Origin: Burkholderiaceae bacterium
GTDB taxonomy: Bacteria > Pseudomonadota > Gammaproteobacteria > Burkholderiales > Burkholderiaceae_C
Length of the DNA: 5,655 nt
Reading direction: 5' to 3'
Assembly (NCBI GenBank): GCA_031276435.1
Contig: JAISNB010000030.1
Coordinates: forward strand, 1-5,655
Under the pieces are notes generated by a model. It was not told the DNA's origin, searched no databases, and was given only the letters and a program-made list of their open reading frames with translations. The translations under genes were made by a program, and so were the position numbers. Of the stretch, positions 1 to 5,180 are shown in pieces. Numbering within the stretch: the first letter of the stretch is position 1; each line of letters starts with the position of its first letter.

Positions 1-3
1 AAC

Positions 4-40
4 TGGATTGCCATGTGCCCTGAGGGCGCTCGCAATGACG
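4..40 (+). repeat. Dispersed 37-bp palindromic intergenic repeat, copy 1
   Basis: The segment begins TGGATTGCCATG and ends CGCAATGACG, with an inner GC-rich inverted part (GCCCTGAGGGC). A close copy of the same length lies at 1743-1779, and a 36-bp copy lies at 1908-1943. All three share the outer TGGATTGCC and CGCAATGACG blocks and vary mainly in the centre. This is a REP-like non-coding family of a kind seen between genes in many proteobacteria. No function is claimed. Confidence 0.8.
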
Positions 41-109
41 CATGTTTTCCTCCCTCCTACAAGCGGGAGAGAGTGCCCCCGGGCCTCTCTCCATCTCTCC
101 CCCTTTGTT

Positions 110-180
110 CCCTCCCCCCCCGGGGGAGGGTGCAATTTGCTCCCCTCTCCGCTTGCGGAGAGGGGCGGGGGGTGAGGATG
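110..180 (+). repeat. Two adjacent GC-rich inverted repeats (REP-like element)
   Basis: The first hairpin pairs 110-118 (CCCTCCCCC) with 122-130 (GGGGGAGGG) and includes a run of eight C at 114-121. The second pairs 142-152 (CCCCTCTCCGC) with 155-165 (GCGGAGAGGGG), followed by GGGGGGTGAGG. A related element lies in opposite orientation at 1830-1877. The pattern of a gagaggg hairpin next to a ggtgagg tail is a familiar intergenic repeat style in proteobacteria. It may act as a transcript-end or mRNA-stability structure for a gene lying left of the window, but that is inference. Confidence 0.65.
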
Positions 181-446
181 GGGGCGAGAGAGGGTGGGCA
201 AAAAACAACACACACCCATCAAAAAGCGGAACTATTTCACACTTTTCGCGTTTTTTACGCTTCCGCGCCTCTCTGCCTATTGCACGAAGCGGACACGCAT
301 GCTAACGTGCGTGCGTGTCTTGGCCCCGCGCCGATCCGCCAGTCATGCTTCCCTGTTGCCGCGTCCGCGCAGCACACACAACACAGGCAGCATGAAGCAG
401 CGGCAAGGGGCGCGAAGGCGCATCCACCCATCTTGAACGCTCCAAC
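181..446. other. Non-coding stretch without a recognised gene
   Basis: Open frames cross this stretch, but none has a convincing ribosome binding site or a recognisable product, and they run through the repeats on its left. No clear sigma70 promoter was found: TTGCAC at 280-285 has no good -10 at the right distance. It presumably contains the promoter of the gene starting at 468. Confidence 0.5.
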
Positions 447-454
447 TTGTTATC

Positions 455-470
455 AAAGGAAATCAGCATG
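455..470 (+). promoter_or_regulatory. Ribosome binding site and ATG start for the repeat-containing leader
   Basis: AAAGGAA at 456-462 lies a few bases before ATG at 468-470, which is good Shine-Dalgarno spacing. It is the only convincing translation start upstream of the propeller gene, and it decides the call of a frame-separated 5' exon-like segment. An in-frame ATG at 447 has no comparable site. Confidence 0.75.
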
Positions 471-659
471 ACAAAAAATCTTGAACCCGAAAATAATTCC
501 GGAATTCATGGAACTTATTCCGATCGGGCGCTAACTAACTCCAAGCGACAATCGACAATCGACAATCGACAATCGACAATCGACAATCGACAATCGACAA
601 TCGACAATCGACAATCGACAATCGACACCGCGCCGCATTGCGTCTATAATTTGTTTTAG
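468..659 (+). CDS. 5' segment of the propeller gene, translated out of frame through the heptamer repeat
   Basis: From ATG 468 the frame encodes a polar N-terminus (MTKNLEPENNSGIHGTYSD), then the translated repeat STIDNRQ several times, then TAPHCVYNLF and a TAG stop at 657-659. The product, 63 residues, has no recognisable domain and no hydrophobic segment. It is most likely the true start of the downstream gene, cut off by the present repeat number. The frame that encodes a signal peptide is displaced by one base (661 minus 468 is 193, one more than a multiple of 3). With one heptamer fewer the two segments would fuse into a 383-residue precursor; with two more, 390 residues. Alternatives are that this is a genuine small leader peptide, or that the whole locus is a decaying gene. 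The start is well supported; the role is inferred. Confidence 0.55.
   Translation: MTKNLEPENNSGIHGTYSDRALTNSKRQSTIDNRQSTIDNRQSTIDNRQSTIDTAPHCVYNLF
544..627 (+). repeat. Heptanucleotide tandem repeat (ATCGACA), 11 perfect copies plus one degenerate
   Basis: Perfect copies of ATCGACA fill 551-627 (77 bp, 11 units). They are preceded by AGCGACA at 544-550, one mismatch from the unit. The unit contains no stop codon in any plus-strand frame; each frame reads the same seven-residue cycle (I-D-N-R-Q-S-T). A 7-bp unit changes the reading frame with every gain or loss, so slipped-strand changes here would switch the downstream frame. The perfect identity of the copies points to recent expansion or ongoing slippage. 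Confidence 0.97.
622..650 (+). promoter_or_regulatory. Candidate sigma70 promoter whose -35 lies in the last repeat unit
   Basis: TCGACA at 622-627 matches five of six bases of TTGACA, and TATAAT at 645-650 is a perfect -10. They are separated by exactly 17 bp. Transcription would begin near 657, almost at the TTG codon at 661, leaving no room for a normal leader. Every repeat unit contains TCGACA, so a -35 at this spacing survives changes in copy number. The match may be fortuitous because the region is AT-rich. Confidence 0.4.
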
Positions 660-660
660 T

Positions 661-1626
661 TTGCTGACCGCAACGGCAAATATTGCTCAGGCGCAAGTTT
701 ATGGTTTAAAAGAAGATGATGACTACAGCCTATCCACCCAAGGCGATACTTGGATTTTTACCATCACACCCCCAGCCGCTCTGGTAGGAGTATTATCCCC
801 CTACCATATACCCGCCCCCATACGCATTGTTGACTCAGGCAATCATCCAGTCAAATGGGTCGACGGGCTGGCAATTAATAGCAATGGCGAGTTGTTTGCT
901 TATGTCAATTCAATCCACGGCGGCACCCCAAGCACCCTCAGCGGCAGTACCGCAAAATTAGTCAATATCCATAAAACCACGGGGGAAGCAACTGATGTTG
1001 GCACTGTAATATTGACCGATGCTTGGATTGCCGGCGCTGCCTTTGATATGAATGGCAATCTCTGGGTTATAAATTATATAAAAGACAATCAAGGGCATCA
1101 CCAGTTGCTTAAAATCGACCCTTCCACCGGGATTGCCAGCTTTCCAATAGCCGTGACAGGTGTCACACTCGACAGCACAAACAGCGTGGACATCGCCTTC
1201 GACAGCGATAACCAGGCCTACCTTTCCGCAAATGATTCGGTTTATTTGCTGGACGTGACAAACGGGGCGGTCAATTTGCTGCATACTTTTCCAGTTACCT
1301 ATACGTCGACGCAAGCACATTCTCCAGATATTGGTGGAATAGCCTTCTACCGCAATGGAGAAGTCTGGTTTGCACAAGGCTCGCGAGATGACCGCATCAT
1401 TTATGGCACAGGCATCCAGGCGCTGGCCTTTGCACACAACGCTGTGCTGAATTTGTCTACAGCCACCGGAACCGAAAACTCCGGCCCCATGGATTTGGCA
1501 TCCTGGCCAGTCAAGGTTCCAATATCCGTACCAGCCAATAATTCCATTGCCTTGATTTCACTGGCTCTGGGCATGGTGGGCGCTGGCGGGGTCATGCTGC
1601 GCCGCAGGCGTAAACAATTGCAATAA
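661..1626 (+). CDS. Secreted beta-propeller-like protein with C-terminal sorting-type anchor; start disconnected
   Basis: The frame is open from 535 but has no ATG or GTG before the propeller; TTG 661 is only the first near-start. Reading upstream of 661 in this frame gives RRIASIICFS and then LLTATANIAQAQ: a classic signal peptide with a charged start, a hydrophobic core and a likely cleavage after AQA. Numbering from TTG 661 (321 residues), four repeated motifs recur at 68-81 (DGLAINSNGELFAY), 124-137, 176-189 and 225-238. They alternate with strands of the type KIDPSTG (100-114, 149-162, 194-207), as in NHL/SMP-30-like beta-propellers. The C-terminus has VPANNS (290-295), a hydrophobic helix (about 296-313) and RRRRK, resembling PEP-CTERM/IPTL-CTERM sorting tails. 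Such proteins are exported and held at the membrane for processing. Base composition is clearly less GC-rich than argDF, suggesting transfer. Binding partner or substrate is unknown. With 11 repeats the gene appears untranslated from its proper start. Confidence 0.75.
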   Translation: MLTATANIAQAQVYGLKEDDDYSLSTQGDTWIFTITPPAALVGVLSPYHIPAPIRIVDSGNHPVKWVDGLAINSNGELFAYVNSIHGGTPSTLSGSTAKLVNIHKTTGEATDVGTVILTDAWIAGAAFDMNGNLWVINYIKDNQGHHQLLKIDPSTGIASFPIAVTGVTLDSTNSVDIAFDSDNQAYLSANDSVYLLDVTNGAVNLLHTFPVTYTSTQAHSPDIGGIAFYRNGEVWFAQGSRDDRIIYGTGIQALAFAHNAVLNLSTATGTENSGPMDLASWPVKVPISVPANNSIALISLALGMVGAGGVMLRRRRKQLQ

Positions 1627-1670
1627 ATCAGCGAAAGCGCGCGCGGAAAAGCTGTGCTGCCGTGCTGCTC

Positions 1671-1698
1671 AAAAGCCACTCTTCGGAGTGGCTTTTTT
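1671..1698 (+). terminator. Intrinsic terminator of the propeller gene
   Basis: AGCCACTC (1674-1681) pairs perfectly with GAGTGGCT (1686-1693) around a TTCG tetraloop. The stem is extended by three A-T pairs and followed by a T run to 1698. The flanking A run means it could also work on the minus strand. It lies 45 bp after the stop codon of the propeller gene. Confidence 0.92.
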
Positions 1699-1742
1699 GT
1701 GGCTGTCATTTCATGACTGTGGCTTCACGCTCGTGGGGACAA

Positions 1743-1779
1743 TGGATTGCCACGTGCCCTGCGGGCACCCGCAATGACG
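1743..1779 (+). repeat. Dispersed 37-bp palindromic intergenic repeat, copy 2
   Basis: It begins TGGATTGCCACG, has the inner palindrome GTGCCCTGCGGGCAC, and ends CGCAATGACG. Length and orientation are the same as in the copy at 4-40, with only a few substitutions between them. The two copies therefore flank the propeller gene as direct repeats. Confidence 0.85.
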
Positions 1780-1829
1780 AGGATTGGTCTGTAGCTGCCC
1801 TAGCACGCGGTGTGGGCGTCTGCATAGTT

Positions 1830-1877
1830 CCCTCACCCGGCGCTTTGCGCCACCCTCTCCCCAAGGGGCGAGGGTAA
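1830..1877 (-). repeat. GC-rich double-hairpin REP-like element
   Basis: The element has two inverted repeats: GGCGC (1839-1843) with GCGCC (1847-1851) around TTT, and 1852-1862 (ACCCTCTCCCC) with 1865-1875 (GGGGCGAGGGT), which has one mismatch. The CCTCACCC start and gagaggg-type hairpin match the element near 142-180 when read on the other strand. Together with the neighbouring repeats it fills the space after the propeller gene. Confidence 0.65.
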
Positions 1878-1907
1878 GGAATACAAATGTGCCGCACATA
1901 AAGGCAG

Positions 1908-1943
1908 TGGATTGCCACGGGCCTAACGGCCCTCGCAATGACG
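1908..1943 (+). repeat. Dispersed palindromic intergenic repeat, copy 3
   Basis: It begins TGGATTGCCACG, has an inner palindrome GGGCCTAACGGCCC, and ends CGCAATGACG; it is 36 bp. The outer blocks are identical to copy 2, and the centre differs while keeping its dyad symmetry. This pattern fits selection for, or origin from, a hairpin structure. Confidence 0.85.
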
Positions 1944-2004
1944 GACAGAGACGGGAGCGCGCGCACCAAGGGTGCGAGGGCAGAAATGCGTTCCTTCTTT
2001 GTTC

Positions 2005-2050
2005 CCGTCATTGCGTCCACAGCCCACCTCGTCGTCATTGTGAGGACGGC
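2005..2050 (-). repeat. Degenerate inverted remnants of the dispersed repeat
   Basis: CCGTCATTGCG at 2005-2015 and CGTCATTGTGAGGACGG at about 2033-2049 match the reverse complement of the CGCAATGACG end of the other copies. Neither retains the opposite TGGATTGCC end. They look like partial or decayed copies in opposite orientation. Confidence 0.5.
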
Positions 2051-2130
2051 GCAGTTCATGTTTCAGCCATCAGCGGCCAGAGCCGAAATTGCGCCGGGGT
2101 GCAGCCAACAATTGCCAAGCGTTTAATCCA

Positions 2131-2149
2131 ATAATCGCGCCAAGGCGCG
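2131..2149 (-). terminator. Possible weak terminator of argDF
   Basis: CGCGCC (2136-2141) and GGCGCG (2144-2149) form a six-pair GC stem. Read on the minus strand it is followed by ATTATTGG, which is T-rich but not a proper T run. It is the best hairpin found in the 110 bp downstream of the argF stop. The call is weak. Confidence 0.3.
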
Positions 2150-2243
2150 CGCGGGGCGCAGCCAGCCGCCGCACGCGTCGGGGCTCGGCTTGGGCGCGGC
2201 TTTGCCGACCATGTGCCTGCCAGCCGCCGCGCGCGTTCGAGGT

Positions 2244-3179
2244 TCAGGTTTGCTGGCCGAGCAGCAGGTATTCCATGAGCGCCTTTTGGACGTGCATCCG
2301 GTTTTCCGCTTCGTCCCAGACAACGCTTTGCGCTCCGTCGATGACATCGGCGGTGACTTCTTCGCCACGGTGGGCGGGCAGGCAGTGCATGAAGAGCGCA
2401 TCCGGTTTGGCGGCGGCCATCATTTCGGCGTCGACGCACCAGTTGGCAAAGGCTTTGCGGCGCGCTTCGTTTTCGGCTTCGTAGCCCATGCTGGTCCAGA
2501 CGTCGGTGGTCACAAGGTCGGCGCCCGCGCAGGCTTGCAGCGGGTCGGCCACGTTTTCCCAGCCCTTGCCTTTGGGGCGGCCTTCCAGCGTGGCAAGCTG
2601 GGTGTCGACCTCGTAGCCGCGCGGGGTGCTTACGCGCAGCGTGAAGCCGAGCAAGGCCGCCGCTTGCGCCCAGGTGTTGGCCATGTTGTTGCCGTCGCCA
2701 ACCCAGGCGACGGTTTTGCCCTGGATGGAGCCGCGGTGTTCTATGTAGGTGAAGATGTCGGCCAGCACTTGGCAGGGGTGGTATTCGTTGGTCAGGCCGT
2801 TGATGACAGGCACGCGCGAGTGGGCCGCGAATTGTTCGATGCGGGTTTGTTCAAAGGTGCGGATCATGACCAGATCGATCATGCGGCTGATGATGCGCGC
2901 GGTGTCTTCTATGGGTTCGCTGCGGCCAAGCTGGCTGTCGCCGGTGGTCAGGTGAACGACGCTGCCGCCCATTTGGTACATGCCCGCTTCAAAGCTGACG
3001 CGCGTGCGTGTGCTGGCCTTCTCGAAGATCATGGCCAGGGTGCGGTCAGAGAGGGGGTGGTATTTTTCGTAGGCCTTGAATTTGCGCTTGATGAACGCGG
3101 CGCGCTCGATCAGGTAGGCGTATTCGGCGGCGCTGAAGTCGCTAAATTGCAGGTAGTGTTTGATGGCGGCGGCTGCCAT
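2244..3179 (-). CDS. argF: Ornithine carbamoyltransferase (EC 2.1.3.3)
   Basis: This cytoplasmic enzyme transfers the carbamoyl group from carbamoyl phosphate to ornithine, giving citrulline, in arginine biosynthesis. The 311-residue product has full family length. Visible hallmarks in order are the carbamoyl-phosphate loop STRTR (56-60) in FEKASTRTRVSFE, HPCQ (134-137), the nucleotide-fold-like GDGNNMANTW (161-170), DVWTSMG (226-232) of the ornithine-binding SMG loop, and HCLPAHRGEEV (265-275) with the active-site cysteine. The start ATG at 3179 has AAGGA nine bases upstream, inside the 3' end of argD. The gap to argD is 5 bp, so translational coupling is likely. The biosynthetic argF reading is preferred over a catabolic arcB because of the argD partner and the absence of other arc genes in the window. 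All key residues appear intact. Confidence 0.97.
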   Translation of the reverse strand: MAAAAIKHYLQFSDFSAAEYAYLIERAAFIKRKFKAYEKYHPLSDRTLAMIFEKASTRTRVSFEAGMYQMGGSVVHLTTGDSQLGRSEPIEDTARIISRMIDLVMIRTFEQTRIEQFAAHSRVPVINGLTNEYHPCQVLADIFTYIEHRGSIQGKTVAWVGDGNNMANTWAQAAALLGFTLRVSTPRGYEVDTQLATLEGRPKGKGWENVADPLQACAGADLVTTDVWTSMGYEAENEARRKAFANWCVDAEMMAAAKPDALFMHCLPAHRGEEVTADVIDGAQSVVWDEAENRMHVQKALMEYLLLGQQT

Positions 3180-3184
3180 GGCGC

Positions 3185-4393
3185 TTATTCCTTGAGGAAG
3201 GCCTCGATAAGAGGCACGAGGATGGAGAGGGCTTCGTCGGCTTCGGCGCGGCTGATGACAAGCGGGGGCAGCAGCCGCACGACGCTGCCCGCGGTGACGC
3301 TGATGAGCAGGCCGGCCTCGGCCGCGCGCAGGGCCAGGGCGCCGCAGGGTTTGGCCAGATCGATGCCGATCATCAGCCCCTTGCCGCGGATTTCCCGCAC
3401 GCCGGGGTTGGCGGCAAAAGCTTTTTCCAGCGCGGTTTTCAGGTGCGCGCCCACCTGGGCGGCGTTGGCGAGCAGGCCCTCTTCCTGCACGATGCGCAGT
3501 GTTTCCAGGCCCGCGCGCGCGGCCAGCGGGTTGCCGCCAAAGGTGGTGCCATGGTTGCCCGGCTGGAAGATGTGGGCGGCTTTGGGGCCAGCCACCACGG
3601 CGCCGATGGGCACGCCAGAGCCAAGGCCTTTTGCCAGCGCCATGACGTCGGGCACGATGCCCGCCCACTGGAAGGCGAACCATTTGCCGGTGCGTCCCAG
3701 GCCGCATTGCACTTCGTCCAGCATGAGCAGCCAGTTTTTCTGGTCGCAAAGCTGGCGCACTTGTTGCAGGTATTCGGTGCGTGCGGGGTTGATGCCGCCT
3801 TCGCCCTGAATGGTTTCCATGAGCACGGCGACAATGCCTGGGTTGCTGGCGGCGGCTTTTTCAAGCGCCGCGAAGTCGTTGAAAGGCACGCGCACAAAGC
3901 CTTCCACCAGCGGCTCGAAGCCCTGTTGCACCTTGGCATTGCCCGTGGCGCTGAGCGTGGCGAGGCTGCGGCCATGAAAAGCGTTTTCGCACACGACGAT
4001 TTGCGGCTTGTCCACACCCTTGTCGTGCCCGAATTTGCGCGCGAGTTTGATGGCGGCCTCGTTGGCCTCCAGCCCCGTGCAGCAGAAAAAAACATTGCGC
4101 ATGCCAGACAGTTCGGCCAGCCGCGCGGCCAGGCGCTCGGCGTCGGGCACGTGGTAGTAGTTGCAGCAGTGGATGAGTTTTGCCACCTGCTCTTGCAGCG
4201 CAGGAACCAGTCTGGGATGGTTGTGGCCCAGAGTGTTGACGGCAATGCCCGCCAGCGCGTCCAGGTAGGACTTGCCGTTGACATCCCAAACGCGGCAGCC
4301 CTGCCCGTGATCCATGGCAATGGGCAGCCGCGCGTAGGTATTCATGGTGTGCGGCGATGTGGCTTCGATGAAAGCGTGGGTGGTGGTGGTCAC
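3185..4393 (-). CDS. argD: Acetylornithine aminotransferase, PLP-dependent class III
   Basis: The enzyme interconverts N-acetylglutamate semialdehyde and N2-acetylornithine using glutamate as amino donor, two steps before ArgF. GTG at 4393 is chosen because AGGAG lies eight bases upstream; it gives 402 residues, normal for the family. An in-frame ATG at 4426 (MGLLCFSGAPE) and one at 4555 have no ribosome binding site. Motifs in order: substrate-side SPHTMNTYARLP (13-24), FFCCTGLEANEAAIKLAR (102-119) at the PLP phosphate region, FHGRSLATLSATGN (139-152), DEVQCGLGRTG (226-236) with the PLP-ring aspartate D226, the Schiff-base lysine K255 in ALAKGLGSG, and GTTFGGNPLA (282-291). The usual Asn-Ser-Gly at 105-107 reads Cys-Thr-Gly here, a visible departure. 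Some family members also act on succinyldiaminopimelate, so a second role in lysine synthesis is possible. Confidence 0.95.
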   Translation of the reverse strand: MTTTTHAFIEATSPHTMNTYARLPIAMDHGQGCRVWDVNGKSYLDALAGIAVNTLGHNHPRLVPALQEQVAKLIHCCNYYHVPDAERLAARLAELSGMRNVFFCCTGLEANEAAIKLARKFGHDKGVDKPQIVVCENAFHGRSLATLSATGNAKVQQGFEPLVEGFVRVPFNDFAALEKAAASNPGIVAVLMETIQGEGGINPARTEYLQQVRQLCDQKNWLLMLDEVQCGLGRTGKWFAFQWAGIVPDVMALAKGLGSGVPIGAVVAGPKAAHIFQPGNHGTTFGGNPLAARAGLETLRIVQEEGLLANAAQVGAHLKTALEKAFAANPGVREIRGKGLMIGIDLAKPCGALALRAAEAGLLISVTAGSVVRLLPPLVISRAEADEALSILVPLIEAFLKE

Positions 4394-4407
4394 TTCTGGC
4401 GCTCCTG
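4393..4407 (-). promoter_or_regulatory. Shine-Dalgarno supporting the GTG start of argD
   Basis: On the minus strand AGGAG is followed by CGCCAGAA and then GTG. This fixes the start at 4393 rather than the upstream in-frame ATG codons, which would give implausible N-terminal extensions. Confidence 0.75.
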
Positions 4408-4457
4408 AAAAGCAAAGCAGGCCCATGGTTTGTGTCCGGGCCTGGTGAGGCTGGCAT

Positions 4458-4463
4458 TTTATA
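4458..4463 (-). promoter_or_regulatory. Candidate -10 element for argDF
   Basis: Read on the minus strand, TATAAA (in CCTATAAAATGCC) stands out in GC-rich surroundings and matches the -10 consensus at five of six positions. It would start transcription near 4451, giving a leader of about 58 bases to the GTG start. The -35 at the right distance is poor (GTGGCG). The competing candidate is the palindromic promoter region at 4649-4678. Confidence 0.35.
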
Positions 4464-4643
4464 GGCGCCGGGGCGGCCCGCGCCACGCGCGCGCTGCCGC
4501 GCCGGGGTCGCTGCGGCGCGTGTACCTGCTGCTGCTGCGCAAAACGTCGCCGCATTCAAGCGCCGCCATGGCGCCGCTCGGCAAGCCCCGGAAAAGCATC
4601 GCGATTCAGCCCTTTTCCGGCGCGCCGCAAGCATGCCGATATT

Positions 4644-4672
4644 CTTGTGTTATATCTTATGTAAGATATAAT
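4644..4672 (+). promoter_or_regulatory. Candidate promoter of the DUF3579 gene
   Basis: A perfect TATAAT lies at 4667-4672, 49 bases before the ATG at 4721. The -35 is weak, TTGTGT at 4645-4650 with a 16-bp spacer. The expected transcript starts near 4679. The -10 overlaps the right arm of the palindrome at 4651-4670, so a protein bound there would block polymerase. Confidence 0.55.
4651..4670. promoter_or_regulatory. Perfect palindrome, probable operator
   Basis: TATATCTTA (4651-4659) and TAAGATATA (4662-4670) are perfect 9-bp inverted arms around TG. The site is strongly AT-rich in a GC-rich setting and sits on the DUF3579 -10. Because of its symmetry it also supplies a minus-strand TATAAC (4649-4654) with TGGAAA (4673-4678) 18 bp before it, so it could control argDF as well. 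The regulator is not identifiable from the sequence. Confidence 0.6.
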
Positions 4673-4720
4673 TTTCCACGCTGCGCTCATGAGGCGCACG
4701 CACACCAGTTTGATTGCACA

Positions 4721-5128
4721 ATGGCCACCACTTTTTCAGGCAGCGAGGTCTTGATCCAGGGCGTAACCCGCGACGGGCGCACCTTTCGGCCAAGCGACTG
4801 GGCCGAGCGGCTGGCTGGCGTGATGGCCCAGTTCAGGCCCGGCGGAGCGCAGGCCGCCGCGCAAGGGCGGCACCTGCAATACTCCCCGTGGTGCGTGCCC
4901 AAGGCCGTGGGCGGTGTCAAATGCGTGGTCGTCAACACCGCCCTCAAAGCGCACGAGCCCATGGCCTGGGACTTTGTGATGAACTTCGCCAAAGACAACA
5001 ACCTGCAAGTGGTCGATGCCTGCCCGTCGCCCGATGCGCCAGCCGCCAACTCCACCGCGCCCGGGATTGCCGCGCCGCCAGCAACAACATCCGCGCCAGC
5101 AGCGCCTTCTTCGTCGCCGTCGCCGTAA
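4721..5128 (+). CDS. DUF3579 family protein
   Basis: The 135-residue product matches the DUF3579 family as I remember it: LIQGVTRDGRTFRPSDWAER (11-30), YSPWCVPKAVGGVKCVVVN (54-72) and PMAWDFVMNFAKDNNLQVV (80-98). It has no signal peptide or membrane segment, so it is probably a small cytoplasmic protein; its molecular function is unknown. The start ATG 4721 places the conserved block right at the N-terminus. No good Shine-Dalgarno precedes it, which is unusual for this window. Residues 102-135 form a tail made almost only of Pro, Ala, Ser and Thr, probably disordered and beyond the conserved domain. The gene is divergent from argDF and convergent with rpsT. The neighbourhood suggests, but does not show, a link to arginine metabolism or translation. 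Confidence 0.85.
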   Translation: MATTFSGSEVLIQGVTRDGRTFRPSDWAERLAGVMAQFRPGGAQAAAQGRHLQYSPWCVPKAVGGVKCVVVNTALKAHEPMAWDFVMNFAKDNNLQVVDACPSPDAPAANSTAPGIAAPPATTSAPAAPSSSPSP

Positions 5129-5180
5129 GCCGGTCTTTGCGCGTGTGCCTCATGGGCACACGGGCTTTCCCCCTGACATG

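Larger units (their letters stand above)
1951..2243. other. Non-coding space between repeats and the argF end
   Basis: No gene is supported here. Apart from the repeat remnants, it holds an imperfect direct repeat of about 20 bp (2161-2180 and 2219-2239, both starting GCCAGCCGCCGC) and a small hairpin at 2136-2149. Open frames on both strands in this stretch are byproducts of high GC and repeats. Confidence 0.5.

Noticed and set aside
13..471. Plus-strand open frames through the left intergenic region
   Set aside because: They run across the palindromic repeats and give low-complexity translations rich in Pro, Arg and His without a plausible start.
544..627. CRISPR array
   Set aside because: The units are 7 bp and contiguous without spacers, so it is a simple tandem repeat.
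958..1709. Minus-strand open frames inside the propeller gene
   Set aside because: They lack starts with ribosome binding sites and recognisable domains, while the plus frame shows ordered propeller motifs and is followed by a terminator.
4..1943. Insertion sequence or composite transposon bounded by the 37-bp repeats
   Set aside because: No transposase or recombinase is present, and a third copy plus remnants shows these are scattered intergenic repeats. No target duplication was seen.
1662..2134. Open frames on both strands in the repeat-rich space after the propeller gene
   Set aside because: They cross the terminator and several dispersed repeats; the translations are repeat-derived.
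2190..3809. Long plus-strand open frame across argF and part of argD
   Set aside because: It lies antisense to two well-recognised enzymes and has the composition expected of a GC-rich shadow frame, with no ribosome binding site or known domain.
3439..4408. Long open frames on both strands inside argD
   Set aside because: They are alternative frames of argD; the argD frame has all PLP-enzyme motifs, and the others have none.
4394..4555. N-terminal extension of ArgD starting at ATG 4555 or 4426
   Set aside because: Neither codon has a ribosome binding site, the extension is unlike the family, and GTG 4393 has AGGAG at good spacing.
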